This document shows positions 25,901-33,769 of a stretch of 58,840 nucleotides of DNA, one piece after another. The DNA lies in contig JACPZP010000075.1 in assembly GCA_016195405.1 (NCBI GenBank), forward strand, positions 1-58,840, given 5' to 3'. The stretch is from Planctomycetota bacterium. Its GTDB lineage: Bacteria; Planctomycetota; Planctomycetia; Gemmatales; Gemmataceae. The position numbers and the translations under genes were made by a program. The notes under the pieces were generated by a model. It saw nothing but the letters and a program-made list of their open reading frames with translations, was not told the DNA's origin and searched no databases. Positions within the stretch are counted from its first letter, which is position 1; every line of letters begins with the position of its first letter.

Positions 25901-26329
25901 CATCCGCGGCGTGATCGCGAGGGCGACGAGCAGCGTGGAGATCATCACAGCCAGGCGACTGAAGCCGGTTGGCCGTATCTGCAAGAGGCAGGCGATCGTG
26001 AGCACCGCCAGGAGCGCTTTGACGACGACGAGACCCGCGCCGCCGAGCCACTGATAGCCTTTGTAGAGGGTCAGCGAATAGAGCCAGTGCGGATTGTACC
26101 AGGGAACGGCTTCCACCGTGGAGGAGAATGGATCGACGCCGTATTGCCAGTTCCCCTCGGCGATGATCCGCCCCGACGCCAGGTGCATCCACACCTCGCT
26201 GTTGGTGGCCGCGAACGACGCCAGCAGGAATGTGAGGCCAAGCAGGAGAATGCCGAGGAGGCGATCCAAGCCGATAATCCATCCGGGTGGCTCCGTCGAG
26301 GCGGCGGCAGGTGGTTGCTCGTGGCTCAT
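22922..26329 (-). CDS. large multi-pass membrane protein with C-terminal TPR-like region
   Basis: This 1135-residue product has about ten to twelve transmembrane helices in its first ~470 residues, then a soluble region that is TPR-like from about residue 800 (RGYLRLYDACATLWQ, KHYLLSQLYLRLNYLDLARDHL, RGIVALEVGDTAKACGLFEEAL). The N-terminal EVWMHLASGRIIAEGNWQYG, DPFSSTVEAVPWYNPHWL motif resembles the first luminal loop of GT-C-fold membrane glycosyltransferase-like proteins (WHL..G..I...G....DPFS). No catalytic acid can be assigned with confidence, so sugar transfer is only a possibility. It reads away from a palindrome at 26374-26431. Confidence 0.75.
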   Translation of the reverse strand: MSHEQPPAAASTEPPGWIIGLDRLLGILLLGLTFLLASFAATNSEVWMHLASGRIIAEGNWQYGVDPFSSTVEAVPWYNPHWLYSLTLYKGYQWLGGAGLVVVKALLAVLTIACLLQIRPTGFSRLAVMISTLLVALAITPRMQLAPNVISLFFLSVTLLLLFRGGALTDGGANKDAEGGTTNDAASNARLLWRIPLLFILWANLDSWVILGPLTILLLWAGAGLARLMGQKNSVAGRTLGLLFAASLAACMVNPHHFHIFQLPGELAYLLIKTTSPLGLTLPDFLVAGGKTLHELQRFDPQMTVLISPFNSNFFSSPIAGANIAGWCYFMLLGLGLASFLPIAVLGGPARFPIKSFLIWVFFALCSANLFRMLPFFGIVAGPVMVMNLAELPNVWASAGKFHRARGWGNAGLIRALIIPVLLALFFLAWPGWISGPMNEFTFQTSASSEKAIARHVAWTVSENPSLWQTALRLGELQKAGQVRRVFNFTLDLADYCAWFAPDVKCCIDFRFPLFAGSAAAYGKTKKVLLTLAPEIAEREPEERDSWERGLRESWAAGLDGLQADHLAITSTPLKTTLDPPNRWLVEFLWRRYLEWEQRYGDGRSALFFWNKSLEAPKASYDWWEGMDKKAFGTVALDQRPPAEGTTLPVGEVAWWDKYRDGLSPPRLDASEAQLLWHYFLAAPKKWFGPTLALSQLAVWNAASGLCGAAPGTALGLSALGMTRNTNWLFLLNIQKRQGDNPQEFVRGVDLGPPALPILMVRHARRAVAESPHDARGYLRLYDACATLWQRQENNWTRLPNPGGLRDKLREVQTVTALKTYLDLNPEDAEKHYLLSQLYLRLNYLDLARDHLALTVKHQRVNAPDAEGKTQLKELLLRLENEVEGRRRDFELMAGNLNPLEKAFKLLQPFRTVDENNKERIDPNGVGLALLRLQYLQEIKPEAAPPQQQAVVSAFQIELLLQMGRAAEVEEALGDEKFRSILGPLYARLRLMQAAAKGDYALMEESLVEQEKTVSFNQIQAWATLSTINHLALNSIPPAHPGARGNQLWFIAILEREGLPTQHGVIGKWTKSALTELVKLADLRCLRGIVALEVGDTAKACGLFEEALQIAPRFLDWPDRAVAARYLYFLKEQQK

Positions 26330-26373
26330 CGCAAATGAAACCCTAAGTGACCTTTGATCGTCTAATTCTGTTG

Positions 26374-26431
26374 TAGGTCAGGATTCCGGTCCTGACACGT
26401 GCGGAACCGTCAGGTTTGGAAACCTGACCTA
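26374..26431. repeat. palindromic repeat upstream of two divergent genes
   Basis: TAGGTCAGG (26374-26382) pairs with CCTGACCTA (26423-26431). Inside lie further dyads (GGTCCTGAC with GTCAGG, and TTCC with GGAA). It separates the start of the membrane/TPR gene from the thioredoxin-NHL gene. Confidence 0.75.
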
Positions 26432-26512
26432 AAGTTGGCATCCCAGTTTGGCATAGCCCTGCCGCCCTCAGGGAACGTAAAATACCGGCGATTACCCGGG
26501 GAGGACTTACGC

Positions 26513-28144
26513 ATGACCAGGCTTTGGCGTTTGACGGCTCGAAGCGTACGCAATGTTCTATCGTCTCCGCCGGTCGGCTTGGTTGTCTTTTGCCTCCTGG
26601 TTTCGCTTTTGGGCGCCGGCAAACCCACGGCGACAACCGCGCTTGCCGGCGAGAAAGAAAAGCCGCGCCGGCCCGCGCCTTCGCTCGACGGCGGCAAGGC
26701 CTGGCTCAACACGAACAAGCCCATCTCGTTGGCGGACCTCAAGGGCCGAGTCGTCTTGCTCGATTTCTGGACCCTGTGCTGCATCAACTGCATCCACACG
26801 CTGCCCGACCTGGCCAAGCTCGAGGCCAAATACCCCGGCGTTCTCGTCGTCATCGGGATTCACTCGCCCAAGTTCGACAACGAGAAGAACACCGAAAGCA
26901 TCCGCAAGGCCGTCCTTCGTTATCAAATCCGCCATCCCGTCTGCAACGACGCCGACATGGCCATCTGGCGGCGCTACGGCGCCCGAAGCTGGCCCACATT
27001 GGTGCTCATCGATCCCGACGGCAACTACTATGGCCAAGTTTCCGGCGAAGGGGTCTATGAAGTCTTGGACGAGCACATCGACAAGCTCGTCAAAGACTAC
27101 AAAGCGAAAAAGTCGCTCAAGAATGATCCGCTTCCATTCGAGCTGATCGAGGAAAAGACCGGTCCGCTTTGCTTCCCCGGCAAGGTCCTCGCGGATGCGA
27201 CCTCCAACCGCCTCTTCATCGCCGACAGCACCCACCATCGTATTGTGATTACGAGCCTGGACGGCAAAAAGATCGCCGTCGCCGGCAGTGGCACGGAAGG
27301 CTTCAAGGACGGCGGATTCGCCGAGGCCCGCTTCAGCGACCCGCAGGGCATGTGCCTGTCCGGCGAAACCCTTTACGTCGCGGACCGCAAGAACCATTCG
27401 TTGCGGGCCCTGAACCTCCGGTATCAAACGGTTAAGACCGTGGCCGGCAGAGGCGAGCAGGATCGCCGAGGCCGCGCTCGCGGCGGCCCCGCCCTCCAGA
27501 CCGGACTGAACAGTCCATGGGACCTGCACTTGCACAACGGCACCGTATTCATCGCCATGGCCGGGCATCATCAGATCTGGACCTACGACCCGGCCGCTGA
27601 GACCGTCGCGCCCTATGCCGGCGACGGCAGCGAAACTCTCGAAGACGGCCCGTTGGCGCAAGCGTCCTTCGCCCAACCAAGCGGCCTGACTTCGGACGGC
27701 AAAAACCTCTACGTGGCCGACAGTGAAATCAGTGCCATTCGCTCGGTGCCTCTAAACGGCAAGGGGCTGGTGCGAACCATCGTCGGCGAGGGCTTGTTCG
27801 AATTCGGCGATCAGGACGGCGAAGGCAAGGCGGTGCGCTTGCAGCATGCATTGGGCGTGGCGCATTTCAAGGGGAATCTCTACGTGGCCGATACGTACAA
27901 TAGCAAGATCAAGCGGATCGACCCTGAGAATCGAACCTGCGAAACGTTTCTGGGCGACCCCGCCGGTTGGCTAAAGCCGAAGATGTTCAACGAGCCGGGC
28001 GGCCTTAGCTTCGCGGGCAACAAGCTCTACATCGCCGACACGAATAACCATCGCGTTCAAGTCGTCGACATGGAGTCGCGGATCGTCAGAACGCTGGAGC
28101 TGCAAGGCGTCGAACCGCCACCGCGCGATACAAAAAAGAAGTGA
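26513..28144 (+). CDS. exported thioredoxin-fold/NHL-repeat protein (NHLRC2-like)
   Basis: The 543-residue protein has an N-terminal hydrophobic export segment (PVGLVVFCLLVSLLGAG, about residues 20-37), a thioredoxin-like domain with FWTLCCINC (CxxC at Cys90/Cys93 plus adjacent Cys89) and WPTLVLIDPDG, then an NHL beta-propeller from about residue 220 (LFIADSTHHRIV, LYVADRKNHSLRAL, LYVADTYNSKIKRID, LYIADTNNHRVQVVD). This is the domain order of NHLRC2. The start has GGGGAGG about 8 nt upstream. A DsbD-type electron transporter follows 129 nt downstream on the same strand, which fits a thioredoxin-like protein reduced outside the cytoplasm. Confidence 0.92.
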   Translation: MTRLWRLTARSVRNVLSSPPVGLVVFCLLVSLLGAGKPTATTALAGEKEKPRRPAPSLDGGKAWLNTNKPISLADLKGRVVLLDFWTLCCINCIHTLPDLAKLEAKYPGVLVVIGIHSPKFDNEKNTESIRKAVLRYQIRHPVCNDADMAIWRRYGARSWPTLVLIDPDGNYYGQVSGEGVYEVLDEHIDKLVKDYKAKKSLKNDPLPFELIEEKTGPLCFPGKVLADATSNRLFIADSTHHRIVITSLDGKKIAVAGSGTEGFKDGGFAEARFSDPQGMCLSGETLYVADRKNHSLRALNLRYQTVKTVAGRGEQDRRGRARGGPALQTGLNSPWDLHLHNGTVFIAMAGHHQIWTYDPAAETVAPYAGDGSETLEDGPLAQASFAQPSGLTSDGKNLYVADSEISAIRSVPLNGKGLVRTIVGEGLFEFGDQDGEGKAVRLQHALGVAHFKGNLYVADTYNSKIKRIDPENRTCETFLGDPAGWLKPKMFNEPGGLSFAGNKLYIADTNNHRVQVVDMESRIVRTLELQGVEPPPRDTKKK

Positions 28145-28148
28145 TTTC

Positions 28149-28251
28149 GTTTAGCCGCGAGCCAGCGGCGAGCGCGGACGCGACCCACTTGCGGTAATAT
28201 GGTAACCGCAAGGGGACCAAGCCCGCGCTCGCCGCTGGCTCGCGGCTAAAC
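28149..28251. repeat. 103-nt palindrome with perfect 29-bp arms
   Basis: Arms 28149-28177 and 28223-28251 (starting GTTTAGCCGCGAGCCAGCGG) are exact reverse complements. The centre has a second dyad, CTTGCGGT with ACCGCAAG. It fills most of the spacer between the thioredoxin-NHL gene and the DsbD gene and begins 4 nt after the former's stop, so it could act as terminator or processing hairpin. Confidence 0.93.
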
Positions 28252-28273
28252 GGGTGAGTGGGGATGCGAAGTG

Positions 28274-30448
28274 ATGCGACCACAATTGATTAACACGATT
28301 CTCGCCTTGGCGTTTCTGCCCAGCACAATGTGCGCGGCGGGCGAACAGAAACATCAATTCGAGAACAGGCGTATCGTTCTCGAGGCGAACGTTTTTCCCG
28401 AAGACCCGTTTGACAAAGCTTATGAGCTAAATGGCAAGCCCCAGGCGCTCCAAGTCCGTCGCGGCGACGTGGTCAGAGTCGTGGTCAGCGGGACACTCAA
28501 GTCTAGATTCCATACTTATCCCGTGAATCTCAAAGGGCCGAATCAGGCCGCGTACCTGTCGGCTTACAAGCTAGGCCCGGTCGATGGCTTGGTCGCAATT
28601 AATACACTCGTTGAGTCGACGCCGGAGTTGGTGAAAGGCATCTATGAGTACCACGATTCGTTCACCTGGTCGCAGGATGTTGTAATTCTTCCGGACGCCA
28701 AACCAGGAAAGCTCGCGGTACCTATTCGCATCCGCAGTCAGGCGTGCGATGAAAAAAACTGCGAGCCGTTCACCGCCAATCTCGAGATTTCTTTGGAGAT
28801 TTCGAGCAAAGAACCCATCGCGCTTTCGCCCGATCTCGCTAAGCAGGTGCAAGCTGTCCTAACGCCGCCGACCCCGACGCAGAGGCCGGACACGCCCGAC
28901 AAGAACGGCAATGCGGCGCTAAACGGCAAGGCGGGATTGAAGGAAGCCGGCAAGCCGCTCTCCGGAACGGCTGCGGAATACGCCGCAACCATGAACCGCC
29001 TGGAAGCGCGCATCGTTCGCGGGTCCAGCGTTCAAATCGGTGAATCGTCCGATCTGCTCGGGTTCATTCTGGCCGGCATCTTCTGGGGCGCGATCTCGCT
29101 CATCACTCCGTGCGTTTTTCCGATGATTCCGATCACCGTCAGCTTTTTCTTGAAACAGTCGGAGAAGGAACATCATCGGCCCATTCAAATGGCGCTCATT
29201 TATTCGGCAACCATCGTCGTGGTGCTGACCTTGGCCGCGGCGTTTCTCTTGTCGGTGTTTCGCAGTCTGAGCATTAATCCGATCATGAACTACGCCCTGG
29301 GCGGGCTGTTCATTTTCTTTGCCCTCAGCCTGTTCGGGATGTACGACATTGAGCTACCTAGCAGCTTGGCGCAGTTTACCTCATCCAAGGAAGGACAAGG
29401 CGGCATGGTCGGCACGATCTTTATGGCTTTGACCTTCACCATCATAAGTTTCGCATGCGTCGCCCCATTCCTCGGCGGCTTCGGCGGCACCGCGGCCGGC
29501 ACTGCAAGGCCGCTCTGGCACAACCTCATTGGCGGTCTGGCGTTTTCCGTCACGTTTGCGTCACCGTTCTTCTTTCTAGCGCTATTTCCGACGTTGCTGC
29601 GCAAGATGCCGAAGAGCGGCACATGGCTAAACTCAGTCAAAGTGGTGATGGGGTTCTTAGAGGTCGCCGCCGCGTTCAAGTTCTTTCGTTCGGCTGAGCT
29701 GATAACGGCTTCGGGAGCGCCGTCGTTATTCACTTTCGACCTGGTTTTGGGAGTTTACGTAGCGTTGTGTTTCTTGTGCGGGCTTTACCTGCTAGGAATG
29801 TATCGTCTGCCGCATGATACCCCAGAGGAAAACCTGGGCGTGCTGCGCATGCTTTTCGCAGGCATGTTCTTGACTTTTGGTTTGTACTTCTTACCGGCGC
29901 TCTTTAAGACCGGCGACCACGGCGTGCCGCAGCGTCCAATGGGAACTTTGTATGCTTGGGTCGACTCGTTCCTCTTGCCGGAGGCGCTTCAGGGAAGAGA
30001 GTTACCGAGCACGGCAAATCTTACTTGGGCGGTCAATCAGGCCGGCGCGAGCTACGGAAACAACGGACGCCCCAAGCGAGTGTTCGTCGATTTCACCGGA
30101 TTTACATGTACGAACTGCAGTTTGAACGAGAATGACGTGTTTCCGAAACCCGAGATCCAAAAGCTTCTTGAGGATTACATCATTGTCAAGCTTTATACGG
30201 ACAAGGTGCCAGATCAATTCTATGCCTCGGGAGAAAAGGTTGACCTCGAACGCCAGCTTGCTGACGCGGACGTGAATTCGGCATTTCAAAGCAAGGTGTT
30301 CAACACGAAACAATTGCCGTTGTATGTAATCCTGGAACCTCAAGCGGGGGACGCCATCCAGGTGGTAGGAGTTTATCCGGAAGGCCGCATCAACGACGTG
30401 AACGCCTTCGCCCAGTTCCTGCGCGATCCGGCAGGCGCGCCGCGTTAG
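28274..30448 (+). CDS. dsbD: thiol:disulfide interchange protein DsbD-like
   Basis: The 724-residue protein carries a signal peptide (ending near CAAGEQ), an N-terminal immunoglobulin-like domain with a cysteine pair ACDEKNC, a transmembrane domain with eight or so helices containing ITPCVFPMIPIT and CVAPFLGGF (the two buried redox cysteines), and a C-terminal thioredoxin domain with VDFTGFTCTNC (Cys612/Cys615). DsbD passes electrons from cytoplasmic thioredoxin to the exterior. The N-terminal domain differs from the E. coli type, as is common in Planctomycetes. GTG at 28271 and ATG at 28274 are adjacent; I took ATG. A strong terminator follows. Confidence 0.92.
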   Translation: MRPQLINTILALAFLPSTMCAAGEQKHQFENRRIVLEANVFPEDPFDKAYELNGKPQALQVRRGDVVRVVVSGTLKSRFHTYPVNLKGPNQAAYLSAYKLGPVDGLVAINTLVESTPELVKGIYEYHDSFTWSQDVVILPDAKPGKLAVPIRIRSQACDEKNCEPFTANLEISLEISSKEPIALSPDLAKQVQAVLTPPTPTQRPDTPDKNGNAALNGKAGLKEAGKPLSGTAAEYAATMNRLEARIVRGSSVQIGESSDLLGFILAGIFWGAISLITPCVFPMIPITVSFFLKQSEKEHHRPIQMALIYSATIVVVLTLAAAFLLSVFRSLSINPIMNYALGGLFIFFALSLFGMYDIELPSSLAQFTSSKEGQGGMVGTIFMALTFTIISFACVAPFLGGFGGTAAGTARPLWHNLIGGLAFSVTFASPFFFLALFPTLLRKMPKSGTWLNSVKVVMGFLEVAAAFKFFRSAELITASGAPSLFTFDLVLGVYVALCFLCGLYLLGMYRLPHDTPEENLGVLRMLFAGMFLTFGLYFLPALFKTGDHGVPQRPMGTLYAWVDSFLLPEALQGRELPSTANLTWAVNQAGASYGNNGRPKRVFVDFTGFTCTNCSLNENDVFPKPEIQKLLEDYIIVKLYTDKVPDQFYASGEKVDLERQLADADVNSAFQSKVFNTKQLPLYVILEPQAGDAIQVVGVYPEGRINDVNAFAQFLRDPAGAPR

Positions 30449-30466
30449 AATTGTGATCGCCTAAAA

Positions 30467-30502
30467 AGAAGAACGCCTGGCGACCGTCGCCAGGCGTCTT
30501 CT
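30467..30502 (+). terminator. intrinsic-type terminator hairpin after dsbD
   Basis: GAACGCCTGGCGA (from 30471) pairs with TCGCCAGGCGTCTTC around CG, with flanking AAAAAGAAG upstream and CTTCTATTT downstream. It is 18 nt after the dsbD stop. The T-tract is interrupted, but the stem is strong. Confidence 0.65.
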
Positions 30503-30550
30503 ATTTGGGGAAGAGTTGGTGCCGAGAGTGGTGAGGACCGGCCTGGTGAG

Positions 30551-30636
30551 GGTCGGTCGGCCATCGGGATGCAGGCATCCGAGGCAGGGCCAGCCACCTA
30601 ACGCAGGTGGTATTCATCCGCGCCGGCCGACCGGCC
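30551..30636. other. predicted three-way-junction RNA/DNA structure, no known family recognised
   Basis: A 12-bp outer helix (30551-30562 GGTCGGTCGGCC with 30625-30636 GGCCGACCGGCC, one G-U) encloses two hairpins: GGATGC-AG-GCATCC (30567-30580) and CCACCT-AACGC-AGGTGG (30594-30610). It lies in the 504-nt gene-free stretch between dsbD and rpmJ, upstream of another palindrome. It could be a small RNA, a leader element or a palindromic repeat. No RNase P, SRP, tmRNA or 6S consensus was seen. Confidence 0.4.
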
Positions 30637-30717
30637 CGCTCCAGAGCCGGCAGTTGATTCGTTCCATGGATTGAACGCGCGCCTCGCCCGGGCTTGCGCG
30701 CGGTTTTCCGGTAATTC

Positions 30718-30805
30718 CGCGAAACCGCCAAGCGAGCTGCGACGACGCATCCGATTGTGCTCGAGCTTTCAGCTGCGTCGTCGCAACTCGCTCGGCGGTT
30801 TCGCG
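30718..30805. repeat. 32-bp-arm palindrome upstream of the alpha ribosomal operon
   Basis: Arms 30718-30749 and 30774-30805 (CGCGAAACCGCC... and ...GGCGGTTTCGCG) match with two mismatches around a 24-nt loop. A smaller hairpin (CGCGCGC...GCGCGCG) precedes it near 30676-30702. Together with the structure at 30551-30636 this makes most of the dsbD-rpmJ spacer palindromic; no promoter was identified there. Confidence 0.88.
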
Positions 30806-30952
30806 CCCTGGCGATTTCACACCTTCTTCCGACTTGCCGAAGTCCCGTGCCAAGATAGAATAATTTTCCTCTTGTGAAGGTTGCCGCCATTACTACAATG
30901 GTTGTTTCCGTTATTTCGGGGTGCGAAGTTTCGGGTGCGAGCGGGGTGGGCG

Positions 30953-31066
30953 ATGAAAGTGCGTGCCAGCGTCAAGCGTATCTGCGAAAACTGCAAGATT
31001 GTGCGCCGTCAAGGCCGGCTCTACGTCATCTGCTCCAACCCCCGCCATAAGCAGCGCCAAGGTTGA
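30953..31066 (+). CDS. rpmJ: 50S ribosomal protein bL36
   Basis: The 37-residue product [20 protein letters not shown] and onward is bL36 with its zinc ligands in CENC, then a Cys in VICSN and a His in PRHKQ, the zinc-binding C+ form. It is the first gene of the alpha operon here. GGGGTGGG precedes the ATG closely. Upstream genes usual in other bacteria (secY, adk, map, infA) are absent; dsbD lies 0.5 kb upstream instead. Confidence 0.97.
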   Translation: MKVRASVKRICENCKIVRRQGRLYVICSNPRHKQRQG

Positions 31067-31094
31067 GCACCGCCAAGGTAAGCAGCATAACTTG

Positions 31095-31132
31095 CCCCTC
31101 GCCCCTTAGGGGAGAGGGGTTGGGGTGAGGGG
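31095..31132. repeat. C/G-rich palindrome between rpmJ and rpsM
   Basis: CCCCTCGCCCCT pairs with AGGGGAGAGGGG (31095-31119), followed by TTGGGGTGAGGGG. The final GAGGGG lies 8 nt before the rpsM ATG and serves as its likely Shine-Dalgarno sequence, so the repeat itself supplies the ribosome site. Confidence 0.8.
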
Positions 31133-31140
31133 ATATTCGT

Positions 31141-31527
31141 ATGCCGCGTATTCTGGGTGTGGACCTCCCAAACGACAAGCCGACGCACATCTCCTTGCGC
31201 TACATCTACGGCATCGGCCCGACCACGGCCTTGCAGCTGTGCGCCAAGGCGAAAGTCAATCCTCTTCGCAAGGCGAAGGAACTGACCGAAGAAGAAGTCG
31301 CCCGGCTGGCGTCGTTCCTCGATCGCGAGTACACGGTCGAAGGGCCGTTGCGCCGGCAGGTGCAGCAGAATATCGCCCGCCTGCGCGACATCCAGAGCTA
31401 TCGCGGAGCGCGCCATCGCCGCGGCTTGCCCGTCCGCGGCCAACGAACCCGCACCAATGCCCGCACCCGCAAAGGCCCGCGCAAGACTGTCGCCGGCAAG
31501 AAGGGCGTCAAGGAAATGCGCGGCTAG
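31141..31527 (+). CDS. rpsM: 30S ribosomal protein uS13
   Basis: The 128-residue product has [29 protein letters not shown] and the RNA-binding C-terminal [22 protein letters not shown], all typical of uS13, which contacts 16S rRNA at the head and the 50S bridge. It is the second gene of the alpha operon. The ribosome site GAGGGG comes from the preceding palindrome. Confidence 0.98.
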   Translation: MPRILGVDLPNDKPTHISLRYIYGIGPTTALQLCAKAKVNPLRKAKELTEEEVARLASFLDREYTVEGPLRRQVQQNIARLRDIQSYRGARHRRGLPVRGQRTRTNARTRKGPRKTVAGKKGVKEMRG

Positions 31528-31532
31528 CAACA

Positions 31533-31614
31533 GTGGTTAGTGGCTAGTGGTTAGTGGATAGAAATGGCCGCTAACCACCGATCACTAACCGCCAGCCACT
31601 AACCACTAGCAACT
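31533..31614. repeat. TTAGTGG/CCACTAA heptamer repeat array, rpsM-rpsK spacer
   Basis: The spacer is built from degenerate heptamers TTAGTGG/CTAGTGG on the left and CCACTAA/CCACTAG on the right, so the two halves can pair. The copy CCACTAACCACTA at 31596-31608 ends 10 nt before the rpsK ATG; the same 13-mer occurs at 32018-32030 before rpsD. Confidence 0.85.
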
Positions 31615-31618
31615 AATT

Positions 31619-31999
31619 ATGGCAAAAAGCAAGAAACGCAAAGCCCGCAGAAATGTCAGCCGGGGGGTGGCCCATATCAAGTCCACCTTCAACAACACGA
31701 TCGTGACCATCACCGACACCAATGGCGACACCTTGTGTTTCGCGTCGGCGGGCACGGTCGGCTTCAAGGGCAGCCGCAAGAGCACGCCGTTCGCCGCCCA
31801 GCGTGCTGCCGAAATCTGCGCGGAAAGGGCGACGAAATTCGGCCTTAAGGAGATCGAGGTCAAAGTGAAGGGCCCTGGCTCCGGTCGCGAGTCGGCGATT
31901 ACCGCCTTGCAAGCCGCCGGCCTGTCGGTGAAAGCGATCGAAGACGTGACCCCGCTGCCGCACAACGGCTGCCGGCCGCCCAAAAAACGTCGTGTGTAG
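31619..31999 (+). CDS. rpsK: 30S ribosomal protein uS11
   Basis: The 126-residue protein shows [32 protein letters not shown] and the conserved C-terminus [17 protein letters not shown] of uS11, a 30S platform protein. There is no Shine-Dalgarno motif: the upstream sequence is the heptamer repeat CCACTAACCACTA and an A/T-rich CAACTAATT. Translation may depend on coupling or on an unstructured leader. Confidence 0.98.
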   Translation: MAKSKKRKARRNVSRGVAHIKSTFNNTIVTITDTNGDTLCFASAGTVGFKGSRKSTPFAAQRAAEICAERATKFGLKEIEVKVKGPGSGRESAITALQAAGLSVKAIEDVTPLPHNGCRPPKKRRV

Positions 32000-32017
32000 C
32001 TATCCACGATCCACTAG

Positions 32018-32030
32018 CCACTAACCACTA
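32018..32030 (+). repeat. CCACTAACCACTA leader repeat before rpsD
   Basis: This 13-mer is identical to the one 10 nt before rpsK; here it ends 6 nt before the rpsD ATG and is preceded by CCACTAG. The spacer between rpsK and rpsD is only 37 nt, most of it this repeat. Confidence 0.8.
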
Positions 32031-32036
32031 GAGAAT

Positions 32037-32669
32037 ATGGCCCGTCATCTTGCATCCGTCTGTCAAATGTGCCGCCGCGAGGGGATCAAGCTGTTCCTCA
32101 AGGGGAGCCGGTGCGAAAGCCCCAAGTGCGCCATCGAGCGCCGCGACAGCCCGCCCGGCATGCACACCCGCCGCGGCAAGCAATCGGAGTACGGCGTGCG
32201 GCTACGCGAAAAGCAGAAGTTGAAACGCTTCTATGGCGTCTTGGAGCGCCAGTTCCGCCGCTATTTCGCACTAGCCTCGCGTTCGACGGAGAATACCGGC
32301 GAAGTGCTCCTGTCCATCATGGAGCGGCGCCTGGACAACGTCGTGCACCGGCTCGGCTTCGCGCCGTCGCGCGCCGCCGCCCGCCAGCTCGCATCGCATG
32401 GCCACATCCTGGTCAACGGCAAATTTTGCAACATCCCGAGCATCCTCCTCAAAGCCGGCGACACGGTGGCTGCCAAAAACGTCAAGGAAACGATCACGCT
32501 GGTCAAGTTGAACCAGCAAAACGCGCAGCCGATCCCGGACTTTATCGAAATCACCGGCGCCGAGCCGCCCGAAGGAAGGCTGACCCGGCTGCCGTCGCGC
32601 GGCGACGTCGATCCGCGCATCAAGGACCAATTGCAAGAACAGCTGATCATCGAATTCTGCGCCCGTTGA
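32037..32669 (+). CDS. rpsD: 30S ribosomal protein uS4
   Basis: The 210-residue protein is uS4, a primary 16S rRNA binder and, in many bacteria, the translational repressor of this operon. It is the zinc-binding form, with Cys9, Cys12, Cys26 and Cys31 (CQMC...CESPKC), and has the S4 RNA-binding domain [20 protein letters not shown]. No strong ribosome site is present; AGAGAAT precedes the ATG. The alpha-operon S4 leader pseudoknot of E. coli was not recognised. Confidence 0.98.
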   Translation: MARHLASVCQMCRREGIKLFLKGSRCESPKCAIERRDSPPGMHTRRGKQSEYGVRLREKQKLKRFYGVLERQFRRYFALASRSTENTGEVLLSIMERRLDNVVHRLGFAPSRAAARQLASHGHILVNGKFCNIPSILLKAGDTVAAKNVKETITLVKLNQQNAQPIPDFIEITGAEPPEGRLTRLPSRGDVDPRIKDQLQEQLIIEFCAR

Positions 32670-32703
32670 CTCCCGGCTTTTTTCTATACGGAGGTCTGTC
32701 CCA

Positions 32704-33705
32704 ATGCGTATCAAATGGCGTGGGCTGGAGTTGCCCAATCGTCTGACTTCCGAGCGCGAAACACTGACGGACAACTATGGAAAGTTCTTCGCCGAGCCCT
32801 TTGAGCGCGGCTTCGGCGTCACGGTCGGAAACAGCTTGCGGCGAATTTTGTTGTCGAGCCTCGAAGGCAGCGCGGTGACGCGCGTGAAAATCCAGGGCGT
32901 CCAGCACGAGATCACGACCATTCCCGGCGTGGTCGAGGACGTCACCGACGTCATCCTGAACGTCAAGAGCCTGGTGGTCAAGAACATGAGCGACCAGCCT
33001 AAGACCATCCGCATCGACCGCCATCAAAAGGGCGTCGTCAAGGCGGCCGACATCATCACCGATGAGACCGTGCAGATCATCAATCCCGAGCACATCATCG
33101 CCACCATGACCGACGACGTGCCCTTCGTGGTCGAAATGACGGTGGAGAACGGCCGCGGCTATCGCACCGCGGACGAAAACGCCGGCAAAGAGCGCGAGAT
33201 CGGCGTCATTCCGGTTGATTCCAGCTTCTCACCGGTGGTGCGCGTGAAGTATGAAATCGAAGAAACGCGCGTCGGCCAGCGCACCAACTACGACAAGCTC
33301 GTGGTGGAAATCTGGACCAACGGCACCCTGAGCCCGCACATGGCCCTGGTCGAAGGGGCGAAGATTCTGCGCAAGCACCTCAACCCCTTCATCTCGTTCG
33401 CCGAGCCAGGCCCGGAAATGGTGCTGCCCGACATCATCGAAACTGGCGTCGGCGACGGCAGCGTCGATCACGACCTGGAACGCAAGCTCAACATGAGCCT
33501 TGCCGAATTGGAGCTATCGGTGCGGGCGACCAACTGCCTCGAATCCGAGGGCATCACCGCGGTGCGCGACCTGGTGATTCGCACCGAAGAGGAATTGCTC
33601 GAAGTCCGCAACTTCGGCGAAACCACTCTCAAGGAAGTGAAAGCCAAGCTCACCGAACGCGGCCTGAACCTGGGAATGAAGATACCGGCGGCACAACGCA
33701 GATAG
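32704..33705 (+). CDS. rpoA: RNA polymerase alpha subunit
   Basis: The 333-residue protein has the N-terminal assembly domain ([21 protein letters not shown] and [16 protein letters not shown]) and a C-terminal DNA-binding domain with [16 protein letters not shown] and the helix-hairpin [17 protein letters not shown]. Length is normal. It has a strong ribosome site, CGGAGGT, about 9 nt upstream, in contrast to rpsK, rpsD and rplQ around it. Confidence 0.99.
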   Translation: MRIKWRGLELPNRLTSERETLTDNYGKFFAEPFERGFGVTVGNSLRRILLSSLEGSAVTRVKIQGVQHEITTIPGVVEDVTDVILNVKSLVVKNMSDQPKTIRIDRHQKGVVKAADIITDETVQIINPEHIIATMTDDVPFVVEMTVENGRGYRTADENAGKEREIGVIPVDSSFSPVVRVKYEIEETRVGQRTNYDKLVVEIWTNGTLSPHMALVEGAKILRKHLNPFISFAEPGPEMVLPDIIETGVGDGSVDHDLERKLNMSLAELELSVRATNCLESEGITAVRDLVIRTEEELLEVRNFGETTLKEVKAKLTERGLNLGMKIPAAQRR

Positions 33706-33712
33706 TGGCTCG

Positions 33713-33769
33713 TGGTTAGTGGTTGGAAAGCTCCAGCCATTTGCCACTAACCACTAACCACTAACCACT
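33713..33769. repeat. heptamer repeat array, rpoA-rplQ spacer
   Basis: GTGGTTAGTGGTTGG on the left faces three and a half tandem copies of CCACTAA (33744-33769) on the right, so a hairpin can form. The array ends about 16 nt before the rplQ ATG and uses the same units as the rpsM-rpsK and rpsK-rpsD spacers. Confidence 0.85.

Noticed and set aside
30594..30625. T-box-like AGGTGGTA...CCGCG string
   Set aside because: The conserved TGG-N-ACCGCG box is interrupted by five bases, no specifier stem was found, and the downstream gene is not an amino-acid or tRNA-ligase gene.
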